Shown here piece by piece: positions 1-6,416 of a DNA stretch of 6,786 nucleotides. How positions within the stretch are numbered: the first letter of the stretch is position 1; each line of letters opens with the position of its first letter. The stretch comes from an uncultured Candidatus Udaeobacter sp. Its GTDB lineage: Bacteria; Verrucomicrobiota; Verrucomicrobiia; Chthoniobacterales; UBA10450. The position numbers and the translations under genes are program-made. The stretch is from contig CATPAV010000133.1 in assembly GCA_955652245.1 (NCBI GenBank), positions 1 to 6,786 of the forward strand. The letters run 5' to 3'. The notes under the pieces were generated by a model, which did no database searches, was not told the origin of the DNA, and saw nothing but the letters and a program-made list of their open reading frames with translations.

Positions 1-1056
1 GAAGCTGCTGCACGCGGAATAAGTTTTGGAATACCGAATCCACTCGAAGTGGAAATGGCGGAATTGATTTGCACGTGGATACCGTCAATCGAAAAAGTGC
101 GCATGGTCAATAGTGGCACGGAAGCGACCATGTCGTGCATTCGTCTGGCCCGCGGTTTCACCGGGCGCGACAAGATCATCAAGTTCGATGGCTGTTATCA
201 TGGACACGTCGATGCGCTGCTCGTGAAATCGGGAAGTGGCGCCCTCACGCATGGACGGCCCGATAGCGCGGGCGTTCCACGAGCGTTTGTCGACCTAACC
301 TTTTCGCTTCCGTTCAACAATGTCGATCTTGTGCGACAAGCATTTCGTGAAAACAAAAACGAAATTGCGGCTGTAATCCTCGAGCCGATTCCCGCAAATG
401 CAGGCCTGTATTTTCCAAGCGACACTTTCCTTCCGACCTTGCGCGAAGAATGCGACAAGCATGGAGCGGTGCTGATTTTCGATGAAGTGATGACCGGCTT
501 CCGTGTCGCGCGCGGTGGAGCGCAGGAAATTTATGGAATCAAACCGGATCTCACTGCCCTCGGGAAAATAATTGGTGGCGGATTACCGGTCGGCGCATTT
601 GGTGGACGTGCCGAGATCATGAACCAACTGTCACCTGATGGCCCCGTTTATCAGGCGGGAACATTGTCTGGAAATCCCCTAGCGATGGCGGCGGGTCTCG
701 CGCAGTTGCACGAGCTCGAACGGAGCGACGGCTGGAAGTTGCTGGAAGAACTTGGCATGCGATTTGAAACAGTCGTGAGAGATGGGGTCACGAAAGCAAA
801 GAACGACATCACCTTTCACCGAATCGGCTCGATGTTTTGTTTGTTTTTTGCCCCAGGACCGATTGTCGATCTTGCCAGCGCCCAGCGGAGCAATTTGAAA
901 ATGTTCGCGAAATTTTTCCGCGCGTGCCTAAAACGCGGCGTTTACTTTGCGCCATCACAATTTGAGACCGGCTTTATTTCAACAGCGCATACATCGGAAG
1001 ACATCGAGCGGACTGGCGCTGTCCTGCGCGAAGTACTACCCAGTTCGGCGAGGTAG
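1..1056 (+). CDS. hemL: Glutamate-1-semialdehyde 2,1-aminomutase, N-terminus missing
   Basis: PLP-dependent, cytoplasmic class-III aminotransferase-fold enzyme that converts glutamate-1-semialdehyde to 5-aminolevulinate, the last step of the C5 route to haem and other tetrapyrroles. The frame is open from base 1 (EAAARGISFG...) and ends at TAG 1054-1056, giving 351 visible residues. Compared with about 426 residues in E. coli HemL, roughly 75 N-terminal residues lie before the window. Family signatures are plain: NSGTEATM (cofactor phosphate site), FDGCYHGH, the IFDEVMTGFR strand with the PLP-ring Asp, and LGKIIGGGLPVGAFGG, whose Lys (codon 565-567) is the Schiff-base lysine. GPVYQAGTLSGNPLAMAAG follows, as expected. 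These motifs are closer to HemL than to other class-III aminotransferases such as BioA or ArgD. No disruption is seen. The next gene starts 63 bases downstream on the same strand, so co-transcription is possible, but no functional link is evident. Confidence 0.96.
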   Translation, partial: EAAARGISFGIPNPLEVEMAELICTWIPSIEKVRMVNSGTEATMSCIRLARGFTGRDKIIKFDGCYHGHVDALLVKSGSGALTHGRPDSAGVPRAFVDLTFSLPFNNVDLVRQAFRENKNEIAAVILEPIPANAGLYFPSDTFLPTLREECDKHGAVLIFDEVMTGFRVARGGAQEIYGIKPDLTALGKIIGGGLPVGAFGGRAEIMNQLSPDGPVYQAGTLSGNPLAMAAGLAQLHELERSDGWKLLEELGMRFETVVRDGVTKAKNDITFHRIGSMFCLFFAPGPIVDLASAQRSNLKMFAKFFRACLKRGVYFAPSQFETGFISTAHTSEDIERTGAVLREVLPSSAR

Positions 1057-1074
1057 GGCGCGTCGTTCCCTACC
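1052..1074 (+). other. Hairpin overlapping the hemL stop codon
   Basis: GGTAGGG (1052-1058) and CCCTACC (1068-1074) form a perfect 7-bp stem with a 9-base loop. The stop codon TAG 1054-1056 lies in the left arm. The stem is followed by AAAAAC rather than a T-run, so it is not a canonical intrinsic terminator for hemL. It may be a weak mRNA 3' structure, or chance. Confidence 0.35.
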
Positions 1075-1105
1075 AAAAACTTTGCGTCGGCGCGGTGCTT
1101 GGACT

Positions 1106-1111
1106 AGGAAG
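1106..1111 (+). promoter_or_regulatory. Shine-Dalgarno-like site for the GH-GT2 gene
   Basis: AGGAAG lies 8 bases before the GTG at 1120. An in-frame TAG at 1105-1107 stops any longer reading, so this site and the GTG together define the start. Confidence 0.5.
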
Positions 1112-1119
1112 TTGCCGCT

Positions 1120-3702
1120 GTGAGCGCAAACTCGCGAATTCGCCCGGTCGCGAAATTCTTTTTCGAAGGCGACCGGAAATTTTTTGTCAAAGGCGTCACT
1201 TACGGACCATTCAAGCCGGACGCGGACGGAAATTATCTTGGAAAACCTGAGCAGGTCGATGTCGATCTTGCACTGATGCGCGAGGGTGGCCTGAACCTCG
1301 TGCGGATTTATCACGCTCCGCCGCGCTGGTTTCTCGATCGCTGCGCCAGCGCGGGGATGCGCGTGCTTGTTACGCTGCCGTGGGCGAAGCATATCGAATT
1401 TCTACGTCACAGGAAAGCACGCCAGGGGATAGCTGACGCGGTTCGCGACGCGGTAAGTGCGCATGCCGGGCATCCGGCGATATTTGGGTATCTCGTCGGC
1501 AACGAAATCTCCAGCACGATGGTACGCTGGCTCGGTGTGCGCCGTGTCACGGAGTTTATCGAGAGATTAATTCGGATAGGGCGCGCAATCGACCCAAACG
1601 TTCTTTTCTCATACGCCACTTATCCTCCGACCGAATATCTCCTGCCGCAGAATGTCGATTTTTGCTGCTTCAACGTTTACCTGCACGATCAACGTGATTT
1701 CGAACGCTACCTTCTTCGCCTTCAAAATTTAACCGGAGAACGTCCGCTCATCCTGGGCGAATTCGGCATGGACACGATCCGCCATTCGCAGGAGGAGCAG
1801 GCGGAAATGCTTCGTTGGCACGTTGATAGCGTAGTGAAATGCGGTCTCGCCGGAACCATCTTTTTTGCATGGACGGACGAATGGTTCACTGGCGGGCAGG
1901 ATATTAGCGACTGGGCGTTTGGCATTGTCACGCGCGAACGCGAGCCGAAGAAATCGTTCTACACGCTGAAAGAAAGACTTGGTCAGGAGAATTCCGCGTT
2001 GCCGCATCGCGCGTTATCGCGCGCGCCATTTGTTTCCGTAATTATTTGTTCTTATAACGGCGGCCGAACGCTCGGCGCCTGCCTGGACTCTTTAGGCAAG
2101 CTGAACTATCCCGATTATGAAATCATTCTGGTCGATGACGGTTCGACCGACGATACGCGCGATATCGCTGAGCAATTCCCGCACGTTCGCTATATCTATC
2201 AGGAAAACCACGGCTTGAGTCACGCGCGGAATACGGGCGCGGCGGCGGCGAAGGGCGAGGTTTTCTCCTACACCGATTCCGACTGCATGGCGGATTTCGA
2301 CTGGCTTTACTATTTAATCGGCACCCTCGTGAGCGGCGATTACGCGGGAGTAGGCGGTCCGAATGTGACTCCACCCGCACAGAATTGGATCCAAGCCTGC
2401 GTGGCAGCAGCGCCGGGCGGACCCAGCCACGTTTTGCTCACAGATACAATCGCCGAGCACATTCCCGGTTGTAATATGGCGTTTTATCGGTGGGCATTTG
2501 AAAGCATCGGCGGTTTCGATCCCGAATACCGCAAAGCCGGTGACGATGTCGATTTTTGCTGGCGGCTCCAGCAGGCCGGTTGCGTGATTGCTTTCAGCCC
2601 AACCGCGATCGTGTGGCATCATCGCCGGTTCACGCTGCGGGCGTTTTTGAAACAACAGGACGGCTACGGCGAAGCGGAATCGCTGCTCCGCTTTAAACAT
2701 TTGATCTTTTTCGGTCCAACCGGCGCCGCGAAATGGCGCGGCCAGATTTATGGAACGCCGCGTTTTAGTTGGTTCATTAACCGGCCCGTTATTTATCACG
2801 GAATATTTGGCGAGGGGTTTTTTCAGTCGATTTATCCTACGCCACAATCGGAAGTCGCCACTTATCTGAGCAGCATTGAATGGTTCGCGCTGACGATTTT
2901 TCTTTTTGGTCTCGGATTTTTTTTGCCTCCCTTGCGCATTGTGCCGTACCTCATGTTTGGCGGTACACTCTGCGTGGCGCTCTCGTACATGGTACGCACG
3001 TCGATCGAGCCAAAATTCGACACGGTGCACGCGCGACTACTCGTCATGCTGCTGGCTTTCGTCCAACCACTCGTGAGAGGGTGGTCGCGGTATTTTACCT
3101 GGCTGCATTTTAAACGGACACCGCGGAGTGTAATTCGTGCGCACGAATATTTGCCTACGGGTGGAAGGCCTATCGGTCGTCTGGGACGCCGAATCTTTTG
3201 GAGCGAAGAGGGCCGCGACCGGCATTATTTGTTGGGCGCAATCTTCCAGTTGCTCGAGGAAGAAGGCTGGCGCTATTCCACCGATACAGGCTGGAACGAG
3301 TGGGACATTCAGATTTACGGGAATTTTTGGTGGAGTATCGCGCTGCAAACCGTCACTGAATATCATGGAGGCGGAAAATGCCTGACGCGCGTTCGATTGC
3401 GTGACCGCTTGGTTACTACGACAGTAATCTTGAATCTCATTGCGTTAGCTCTTTTGGTATATCGGCAGCTCAACATTTCTCATGTCGATCTTTGGTTTAT
3501 CATTCCGTACTTGCTCTTTGTAATTTTTCTCGCAACACGAGCGCGTGCCCTGAAGTCGCGCGTAGCCGAGCTTGTAGATCTTGCGGCGCAGCGCGCAGGC
3601 CTGGAGCGGATCATGCGCCTGAACAAGACTAAGCTTGAATCGGCGCCGACGGTTCAAGTCCCGATGGATATAATTGATTCGGCCCCGTCGGCTCGGCCGT
3701 GA
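1120..3702 (+). CDS. Membrane glycosyltransferase: GH-A-like barrel fused to GT2 domain
   Basis: 860-residue fusion starting at GTG 1120. Residues ~10-290 resemble a clan GH-A TIM barrel: it begins KGVTYGPF, and VGNE (N128-E129) and ILGEFG (E214) match the acid/base and nucleophile motifs at the ends of strands 4 and 7. FFAWTDEW (247-254) fits strand 8. Residues ~304-560 are a GT-A glycosyltransferase family 2 domain: VSVIICSYNGG, VDDGSTDD, a DSD metal site (386-388), GCNMAF, GGFDPEY and GDDVDFCWRLQ. The QxxRW motif of processive synthases is not seen. Hydrophobic segments lie near 585-604, 606-625, 638-652 (weak), 766-780 and 790-806. An Arg/Trp-rich soluble module (~660-760) separates the two groups. 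There is no signal peptide, and no membrane segment lies between the two catalytic domains. The likely role is synthesis or remodelling of an exopolysaccharide or cell-surface glycan; substrate and linkage are unknown. Pseudomonas NdvB-type proteins, GH17 fused to GT2, are an analogy only. Confidence 0.85.
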   Translation: MSANSRIRPVAKFFFEGDRKFFVKGVTYGPFKPDADGNYLGKPEQVDVDLALMREGGLNLVRIYHAPPRWFLDRCASAGMRVLVTLPWAKHIEFLRHRKARQGIADAVRDAVSAHAGHPAIFGYLVGNEISSTMVRWLGVRRVTEFIERLIRIGRAIDPNVLFSYATYPPTEYLLPQNVDFCCFNVYLHDQRDFERYLLRLQNLTGERPLILGEFGMDTIRHSQEEQAEMLRWHVDSVVKCGLAGTIFFAWTDEWFTGGQDISDWAFGIVTREREPKKSFYTLKERLGQENSALPHRALSRAPFVSVIICSYNGGRTLGACLDSLGKLNYPDYEIILVDDGSTDDTRDIAEQFPHVRYIYQENHGLSHARNTGAAAAKGEVFSYTDSDCMADFDWLYYLIGTLVSGDYAGVGGPNVTPPAQNWIQACVAAAPGGPSHVLLTDTIAEHIPGCNMAFYRWAFESIGGFDPEYRKAGDDVDFCWRLQQAGCVIAFSPTAIVWHHRRFTLRAFLKQQDGYGEAESLLRFKHLIFFGPTGAAKWRGQIYGTPRFSWFINRPVIYHGIFGEGFFQSIYPTPQSEVATYLSSIEWFALTIFLFGLGFFLPPLRIVPYLMFGGTLCVALSYMVRTSIEPKFDTVHARLLVMLLAFVQPLVRGWSRYFTWLHFKRTPRSVIRAHEYLPTGGRPIGRLGRRIFWSEEGRDRHYLLGAIFQLLEEEGWRYSTDTGWNEWDIQIYGNFWWSIALQTVTEYHGGGKCLTRVRLRDRLVTTTVILNLIALALLVYRQLNISHVDLWFIIPYLLFVIFLATRARALKSRVAELVDLAAQRAGLERIMRLNKTKLESAPTVQVPMDIIDSAPSARP

Positions 3703-3713
3703 CAGGGCTGGCC

Positions 3714-3734
3714 GCACAGACTTAACGTCTGTGT
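3714..3734. repeat. Short palindrome in the convergent intergenic gap
   Basis: CACAGAC (3715-3721) and GTCTGTG (3727-3733) form a perfect 7-bp stem around the loop TTAAC, with a possible outer G-T pair. It occupies much of the 49-base gap between the GH-GT2 stop codon and the purM stop codon. No T-run follows on either strand. It could be a transcript 3'-end structure for either gene or a copy of a dispersed palindromic repeat. A single window cannot separate these. Confidence 0.45.
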
Positions 3735-3751
3735 TCAACTTAATCGATCCA

Positions 3752-4774
3752 TTAGAAAACCAGTCTGGTTTTGCCTCTTCCGAGCTCGGTTCGGCCAATC
3801 CGCTTTGCCTTTAAGATCGACATCGTCCTTGGCACATCGCCCTCTGACACGATCGCCACCATGCCGATGCCCATGTTAAAAACCTGATACATCTCTGTAG
3901 GATTAACATCTCCATTTCGTTGCAAAATTTGGAAGATCGGCGGCACTCGCCAGCTCTTCGTGTTGATAACGGCGTCGCAACTTTTTGGGAGAATGCGAGG
4001 AAGATTGTCGATCAAACCGCCACCGGTGATGTGTGCCAAACCTTTGATGATTCCGCTGGGAGCTTTCGCCAGCCGCAGCTGATAGTTTTTGTGCAGGCGC
4101 AAAAGTTCTTCGCCAACAGTGATATTCGATCCAGGCAGATGTGAGCCGATTTTCAACCGCATCTTCTCGAACAAAATTTTACGCGCCAGCGAGTAACCGT
4201 TCGTGTGCAAGCCGTTTGAGGCGAGACCCAAAACAGCGTCGCCCGGTTTGATATTGCTGCCGTCGATAATCCTGGCGCGATCGACCACACCGACAATGCA
4301 ACCCGCGAGATCGTATTCGCCTTTGCGATACATTCCGGGCATCTGCGCCGTTTCGCCGCCGATCAAGGCGCAACCGGCGAATCGACAGGCGCGAGAAAAT
4401 CCGCGCAGCAGTTCTTGGAAGATGCGCGGTTCAAGTTTTCCGCAGCCAATGTAATCGAGAAAGAAAAGCGGTTGGGCACCGAGCACGGCGATATCGTTCA
4501 CGCAATGGTTCACCAGATCGGCGCCCACGGTGTCGTGCTTGTTCATCGCGAATGCGATTTTCAATTTCGTCCCGACGCCATCGATGCTTGCGACCAGAAT
4601 CGGTTCGCGCATTCCGGAAAAGTTCGGCGCGAACAAGCCGCCGAATCCGCCGATTTTTCCGAGAACCTGCGGCCCGTGCGTTTGTCTAACGAGCGTTTGA
4701 ATCCGCCGCTTGAGTCGATTCCCAAGATCGACATCTACCCCCGCACGCGCGTAGGCTTTCTTCTTTTCTGTCAT
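3752..4774 (-). CDS. purM: Phosphoribosylformylglycinamidine cyclo-ligase (AIR synthetase)
   Basis: Cytoplasmic ATP-dependent enzyme that closes the imidazole ring: FGAM + ATP gives AIR + ADP + phosphate, step 5 of de novo purine synthesis. It belongs to the PurM/PurL/SelD/HypE ATP-binding superfamily. Counting from ATG 4774-4772 it has 340 residues, a normal PurM length. Motifs include YARAGVDVDLGNRL near the N-terminus, SIDGVGTKLK (63-72), VNHCVNDIAVLGAQPLFFLDY, IGGETAQMPGMY (138-149), ITGGGLIDNLPRI (249-261) and FNMGIGM. Longer readings from ATG 4801 or TTG 4813 exist, but their extra codons are made entirely of the inverted repeat upstream. MTEKKKAYARAGVD matches the family start, so ATG 4774 was chosen. 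No Shine-Dalgarno site is visible before any of these starts. It follows purF by 80 bases in the same direction and is the last gene of this operon segment. Confidence 0.96.
   Translation of the reverse strand: MTEKKKAYARAGVDVDLGNRLKRRIQTLVRQTHGPQVLGKIGGFGGLFAPNFSGMREPILVASIDGVGTKLKIAFAMNKHDTVGADLVNHCVNDIAVLGAQPLFFLDYIGCGKLEPRIFQELLRGFSRACRFAGCALIGGETAQMPGMYRKGEYDLAGCIVGVVDRARIIDGSNIKPGDAVLGLASNGLHTNGYSLARKILFEKMRLKIGSHLPGSNITVGEELLRLHKNYQLRLAKAPSGIIKGLAHITGGGLIDNLPRILPKSCDAVINTKSWRVPPIFQILQRNGDVNPTEMYQVFNMGIGMVAIVSEGDVPRTMSILKAKRIGRTELGRGKTRLVF
3756..3772. terminator. Possible terminator hairpin inside the purM 3' end
   Basis: AAAACCAGTCTGGTTTT is self-complementary: a 7-bp stem with a 3-base loop that ends in four T on either strand. 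On the plus strand it lies 53 bases after the GH-GT2 stop codon. On the minus strand it is formed by the last purM codons (KTRLVF). The stem is A/T-rich and the loop small, so terminator activity is uncertain; its place in a convergent junction is the main support. Confidence 0.3.
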
Positions 4775-4854
4775 GTCGAGCGGAGTCGAGACATCTCTCA
4801 TTGTTAACAGCAAGAGATTTCTCGACTACGCTTCGCTCCGCTCGAAATGACAGA
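4767..4854. repeat. Long imperfect inverted repeat filling the purF-purM gap
   Basis: A 31-base arm (4768-4798) matches the reverse complement of a 41-base arm (4813-4853), with 29 of 31 aligned positions identical and one 10-base insertion in the longer arm (GCGAAGCGTA, read on the minus strand). One further pair (4767/4854) closes the helix. The loop is 14 bases (4799-4812). In the pur mRNA this would fold into a ~30-bp hairpin with two mismatches and one bulge. It begins directly after the purF stop (TAG, 4857-4855) and its last helix includes the purM start codon. The arm sequence, starting TGTCATTTCGAGCGGAGCGA, resembles dispersed intergenic repeats I recall from several environmental bacterial phyla; that recollection is unverified. 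Confidence 0.8.
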
Positions 4855-6357
4855 CTATTTCAAATCCGCAAACAGCGTCGGATGTGTTTCCTGATCGGCG
4901 AGTGCTTTCGCTCGCTGTTCGCGTTTTTCCATGATGAATTTGTCGAGCGCAGGATCGACGGGTAGGGGATAATCACCGGTGAAACAGGCGAGGCAAAAGG
5001 TATTCAATGGCTTTCCAGTCGCTCGCACCATGCCTTCGACATCGAGATAACCAAGACTGTCCACGCCGAGATAATTGCAGATTTCTTCCATCGACATCTG
5101 ATTGGCGATCAACTTTTCCGGATCCGGAAAATCGATGCCGTAATGACAAGCAAATCGGTGTGGCGGACAGCTCACCCGCATGTGCACTTCCTTCGCGCCC
5201 GCCTCCCGCAGGTTCACAACGCGCGCACGCGCGGTCGTGCCCCGCACGATCGAATCGTCAACAACCACGACGCGTTTTCCGGCGACCATTTCCTTGATCA
5301 AGTTCAGTTTTACCCGGACATCGAAATCGCGAATGAGCTGGCTCGGCTGCAAAAATGTTCGGCCAATGTAGTGATTACGGACGAAGGCGTGTGCATAAGG
5401 GATCTTCAGTTCCTCGGAAAAACCAAGCGCGGCATAATTTCCCGAGTCGGGCACGGGCACGACAATATCTGCATCGACCGGAAACTTACGCGCGAGCTCG
5501 CGCCCCATTTCCATTCGCACCTTTCCGACATTAACGCCGCCGATCATGCTGTCCGGACGCGCGAAATAAACATATTCAAACATGCAGAACGCGGGCCGTT
5601 CGTCCGGGAAAGGTCGCTCCGAGCGCAATCCGTTTTCATCGATGATCAACACTTCGCCCGGTTCAATTTCACGAATGAATTCCGCGTGAATGAGATCAAG
5701 GGCGCAGGTTTCGGAAGCCAAAATATAAGCCCCATCGAGTTTACCGAGCGAAAGCGGCCGCCAGCCAAAAGGATCGCGCACAGCGATAAGCTCGCGCTCG
5801 CTCATGATCACGAGCGAAAATGCGCCCTCAATCCTGCGCAGCGCGGCCAGCACGTTGCCGCCATTCTCGGATGGTTGCGCAAGCAGGTGCAGAATGATCT
5901 CGCTATCGGCGGTTGTTTGGAAGATCGATCCTCTCCGCTCCAATTCGTCGCGCAAAACATCGGCATTAATCAAATTTCCATTATGCGCAATGGCCATTTG
6001 CCCGCGCACGCAATCGACGACGAAAGGTTGCGCGTTTTTGATCGTGCTTGTGCCTGTGGTCGAGTAGCGCGTATGCCCAATCGCGCGTGTGCCCTTGAGC
6101 TTCGCCAGCTCGTCCTGGCCAAAGACTTGCGAGACCAGACCCATATCTTTGTGCGTTAGAAAACTGGTGCCCGGCCCATTACTGGTGACGATCCCTGCGC
6201 TTTCCTGGCCGCGATGCTGTAACGCGAACAGGCCGTAGTAGGTCAACACCGCAGCGTTCGGATGCCCAAATACACCGAAGAGCCCGCACTCATGCTGCGG
6301 AAACGCAGCGGAGTCCGGTGCCTGGTCAATATCGATTTGGTCTGGGGGGGAGATCAC
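4855..6357 (-). CDS. purF: Amidophosphoribosyltransferase, Fe-S type
   Basis: First committed step of de novo purine synthesis: PRPP + glutamine give 5-phosphoribosylamine, glutamate and pyrophosphate; cytoplasmic. Counting from GTG 6357-6355 it has 500 residues. The N-terminal class-II (Ntn) glutaminase domain starts at HECGLFGVFGH, where C24 is the expected catalytic Cys after propeptide removal. GHTRYST, NAQPF and AHNGNL follow. The C-terminal PRPP-transferase domain carries VVVVDDSIVRGTTAR (363-377). Cys 258, 404, 455 and 458 (AFCMFEY, ACHYGIDFP, CLACFTGDYP) match the four 4Fe-4S ligands of Bacillus-type PurF. An in-frame TTG at 6387 would add 10 residues, but it is merely the first start after a stop codon (TGA 6390-6388). 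GTG 6357 is preferred because GGTGA lies 10 bases upstream. Nucleotide feedback inhibition is known for the family, but no regulator site is visible here. purL lies upstream and purM downstream. Confidence 0.97.
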   Translation of the reverse strand: MISPPDQIDIDQAPDSAAFPQHECGLFGVFGHPNAAVLTYYGLFALQHRGQESAGIVTSNGPGTSFLTHKDMGLVSQVFGQDELAKLKGTRAIGHTRYSTTGTSTIKNAQPFVVDCVRGQMAIAHNGNLINADVLRDELERRGSIFQTTADSEIILHLLAQPSENGGNVLAALRRIEGAFSLVIMSERELIAVRDPFGWRPLSLGKLDGAYILASETCALDLIHAEFIREIEPGEVLIIDENGLRSERPFPDERPAFCMFEYVYFARPDSMIGGVNVGKVRMEMGRELARKFPVDADIVVPVPDSGNYAALGFSEELKIPYAHAFVRNHYIGRTFLQPSQLIRDFDVRVKLNLIKEMVAGKRVVVVDDSIVRGTTARARVVNLREAGAKEVHMRVSCPPHRFACHYGIDFPDPEKLIANQMSMEEICNYLGVDSLGYLDVEGMVRATGKPLNTFCLACFTGDYPLPVDPALDKFIMEKREQRAKALADQETHPTLFADLK

Positions 6358-6416
6358 ACTGGATAATTCACCAAATAATGCAGGCAATCAATCTCGCGTT
6401 CCAGACCGGTCTTCAC
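6354..6416 (-). other. Possible 20-codon coupling ORF between purL and purF
   Basis: A frame starting at GTG 6416-6414 overlaps the purL stop codon as GTGA (6416-6413). It runs 20 codons and ends at TGA 6356-6354, which overlaps the preferred purF start as a second GTGA (6357-6354). The predicted peptide begins MKTGLEREID. No related protein is recognised, and an open stretch of this length is common by chance. If translated, its likely role would be to carry ribosomes from purL to purF rather than to make a functional peptide. No strong ribosome-binding site precedes it. Low confidence as a real gene. Confidence 0.18.
6368..6372 (-). promoter_or_regulatory. Shine-Dalgarno-like GGTGA before purF
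   Basis: GGTGA, complementary to part of the usual 16S rRNA 3' end, lies 10 bases before GTG 6357 on the minus strand. It favours that start over TTG 6387, which has only a weak GAG upstream. The spacing is slightly long, so support is moderate. Confidence 0.35.

Noticed and set aside
1052..1074. Intrinsic terminator after hemL
   Set aside because: The stem is followed by A residues and not by a T-run, so it does not fit a Rho-independent terminator.
2314..3030. Open frame of 238 codons on the minus strand inside the GH-GT2 gene
   Set aside because: It is antisense to well-conserved GT2 motifs and has the basic, low-complexity composition of a shadow frame, with no family resemblance.
4415..4807. 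Open frame of 130 codons on the plus strand over the purM 5' half
   Set aside because: It is antisense to conserved PurM motifs. Its C-terminal end (CHVERSRDISHC) is merely the inverted repeat translated on the other strand.
4775..4813. N-terminal extension of PurM from TTG 4813 or ATG 4801
   Set aside because: The extra residues are encoded wholly by the inverted repeat, and PurM homologues begin near the AYxxAGVD motif just after ATG 4774.
5143..6159. Open frame of 338 codons on the plus strand across purF
   Set aside because: It is entirely antisense to purF, whose motifs are complete. The predicted protein has no recognisable domain, is rich in His and Arg, and its frame is explained by codon bias on the opposite strand.
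6388..6412. Purine riboswitch or PurR-type operator upstream of purF
   Set aside because: The purL-purF gap is too short for a riboswitch, and no PurBox-like inverted motif was seen. Any operon promoter would lie upstream of purL, outside the window.
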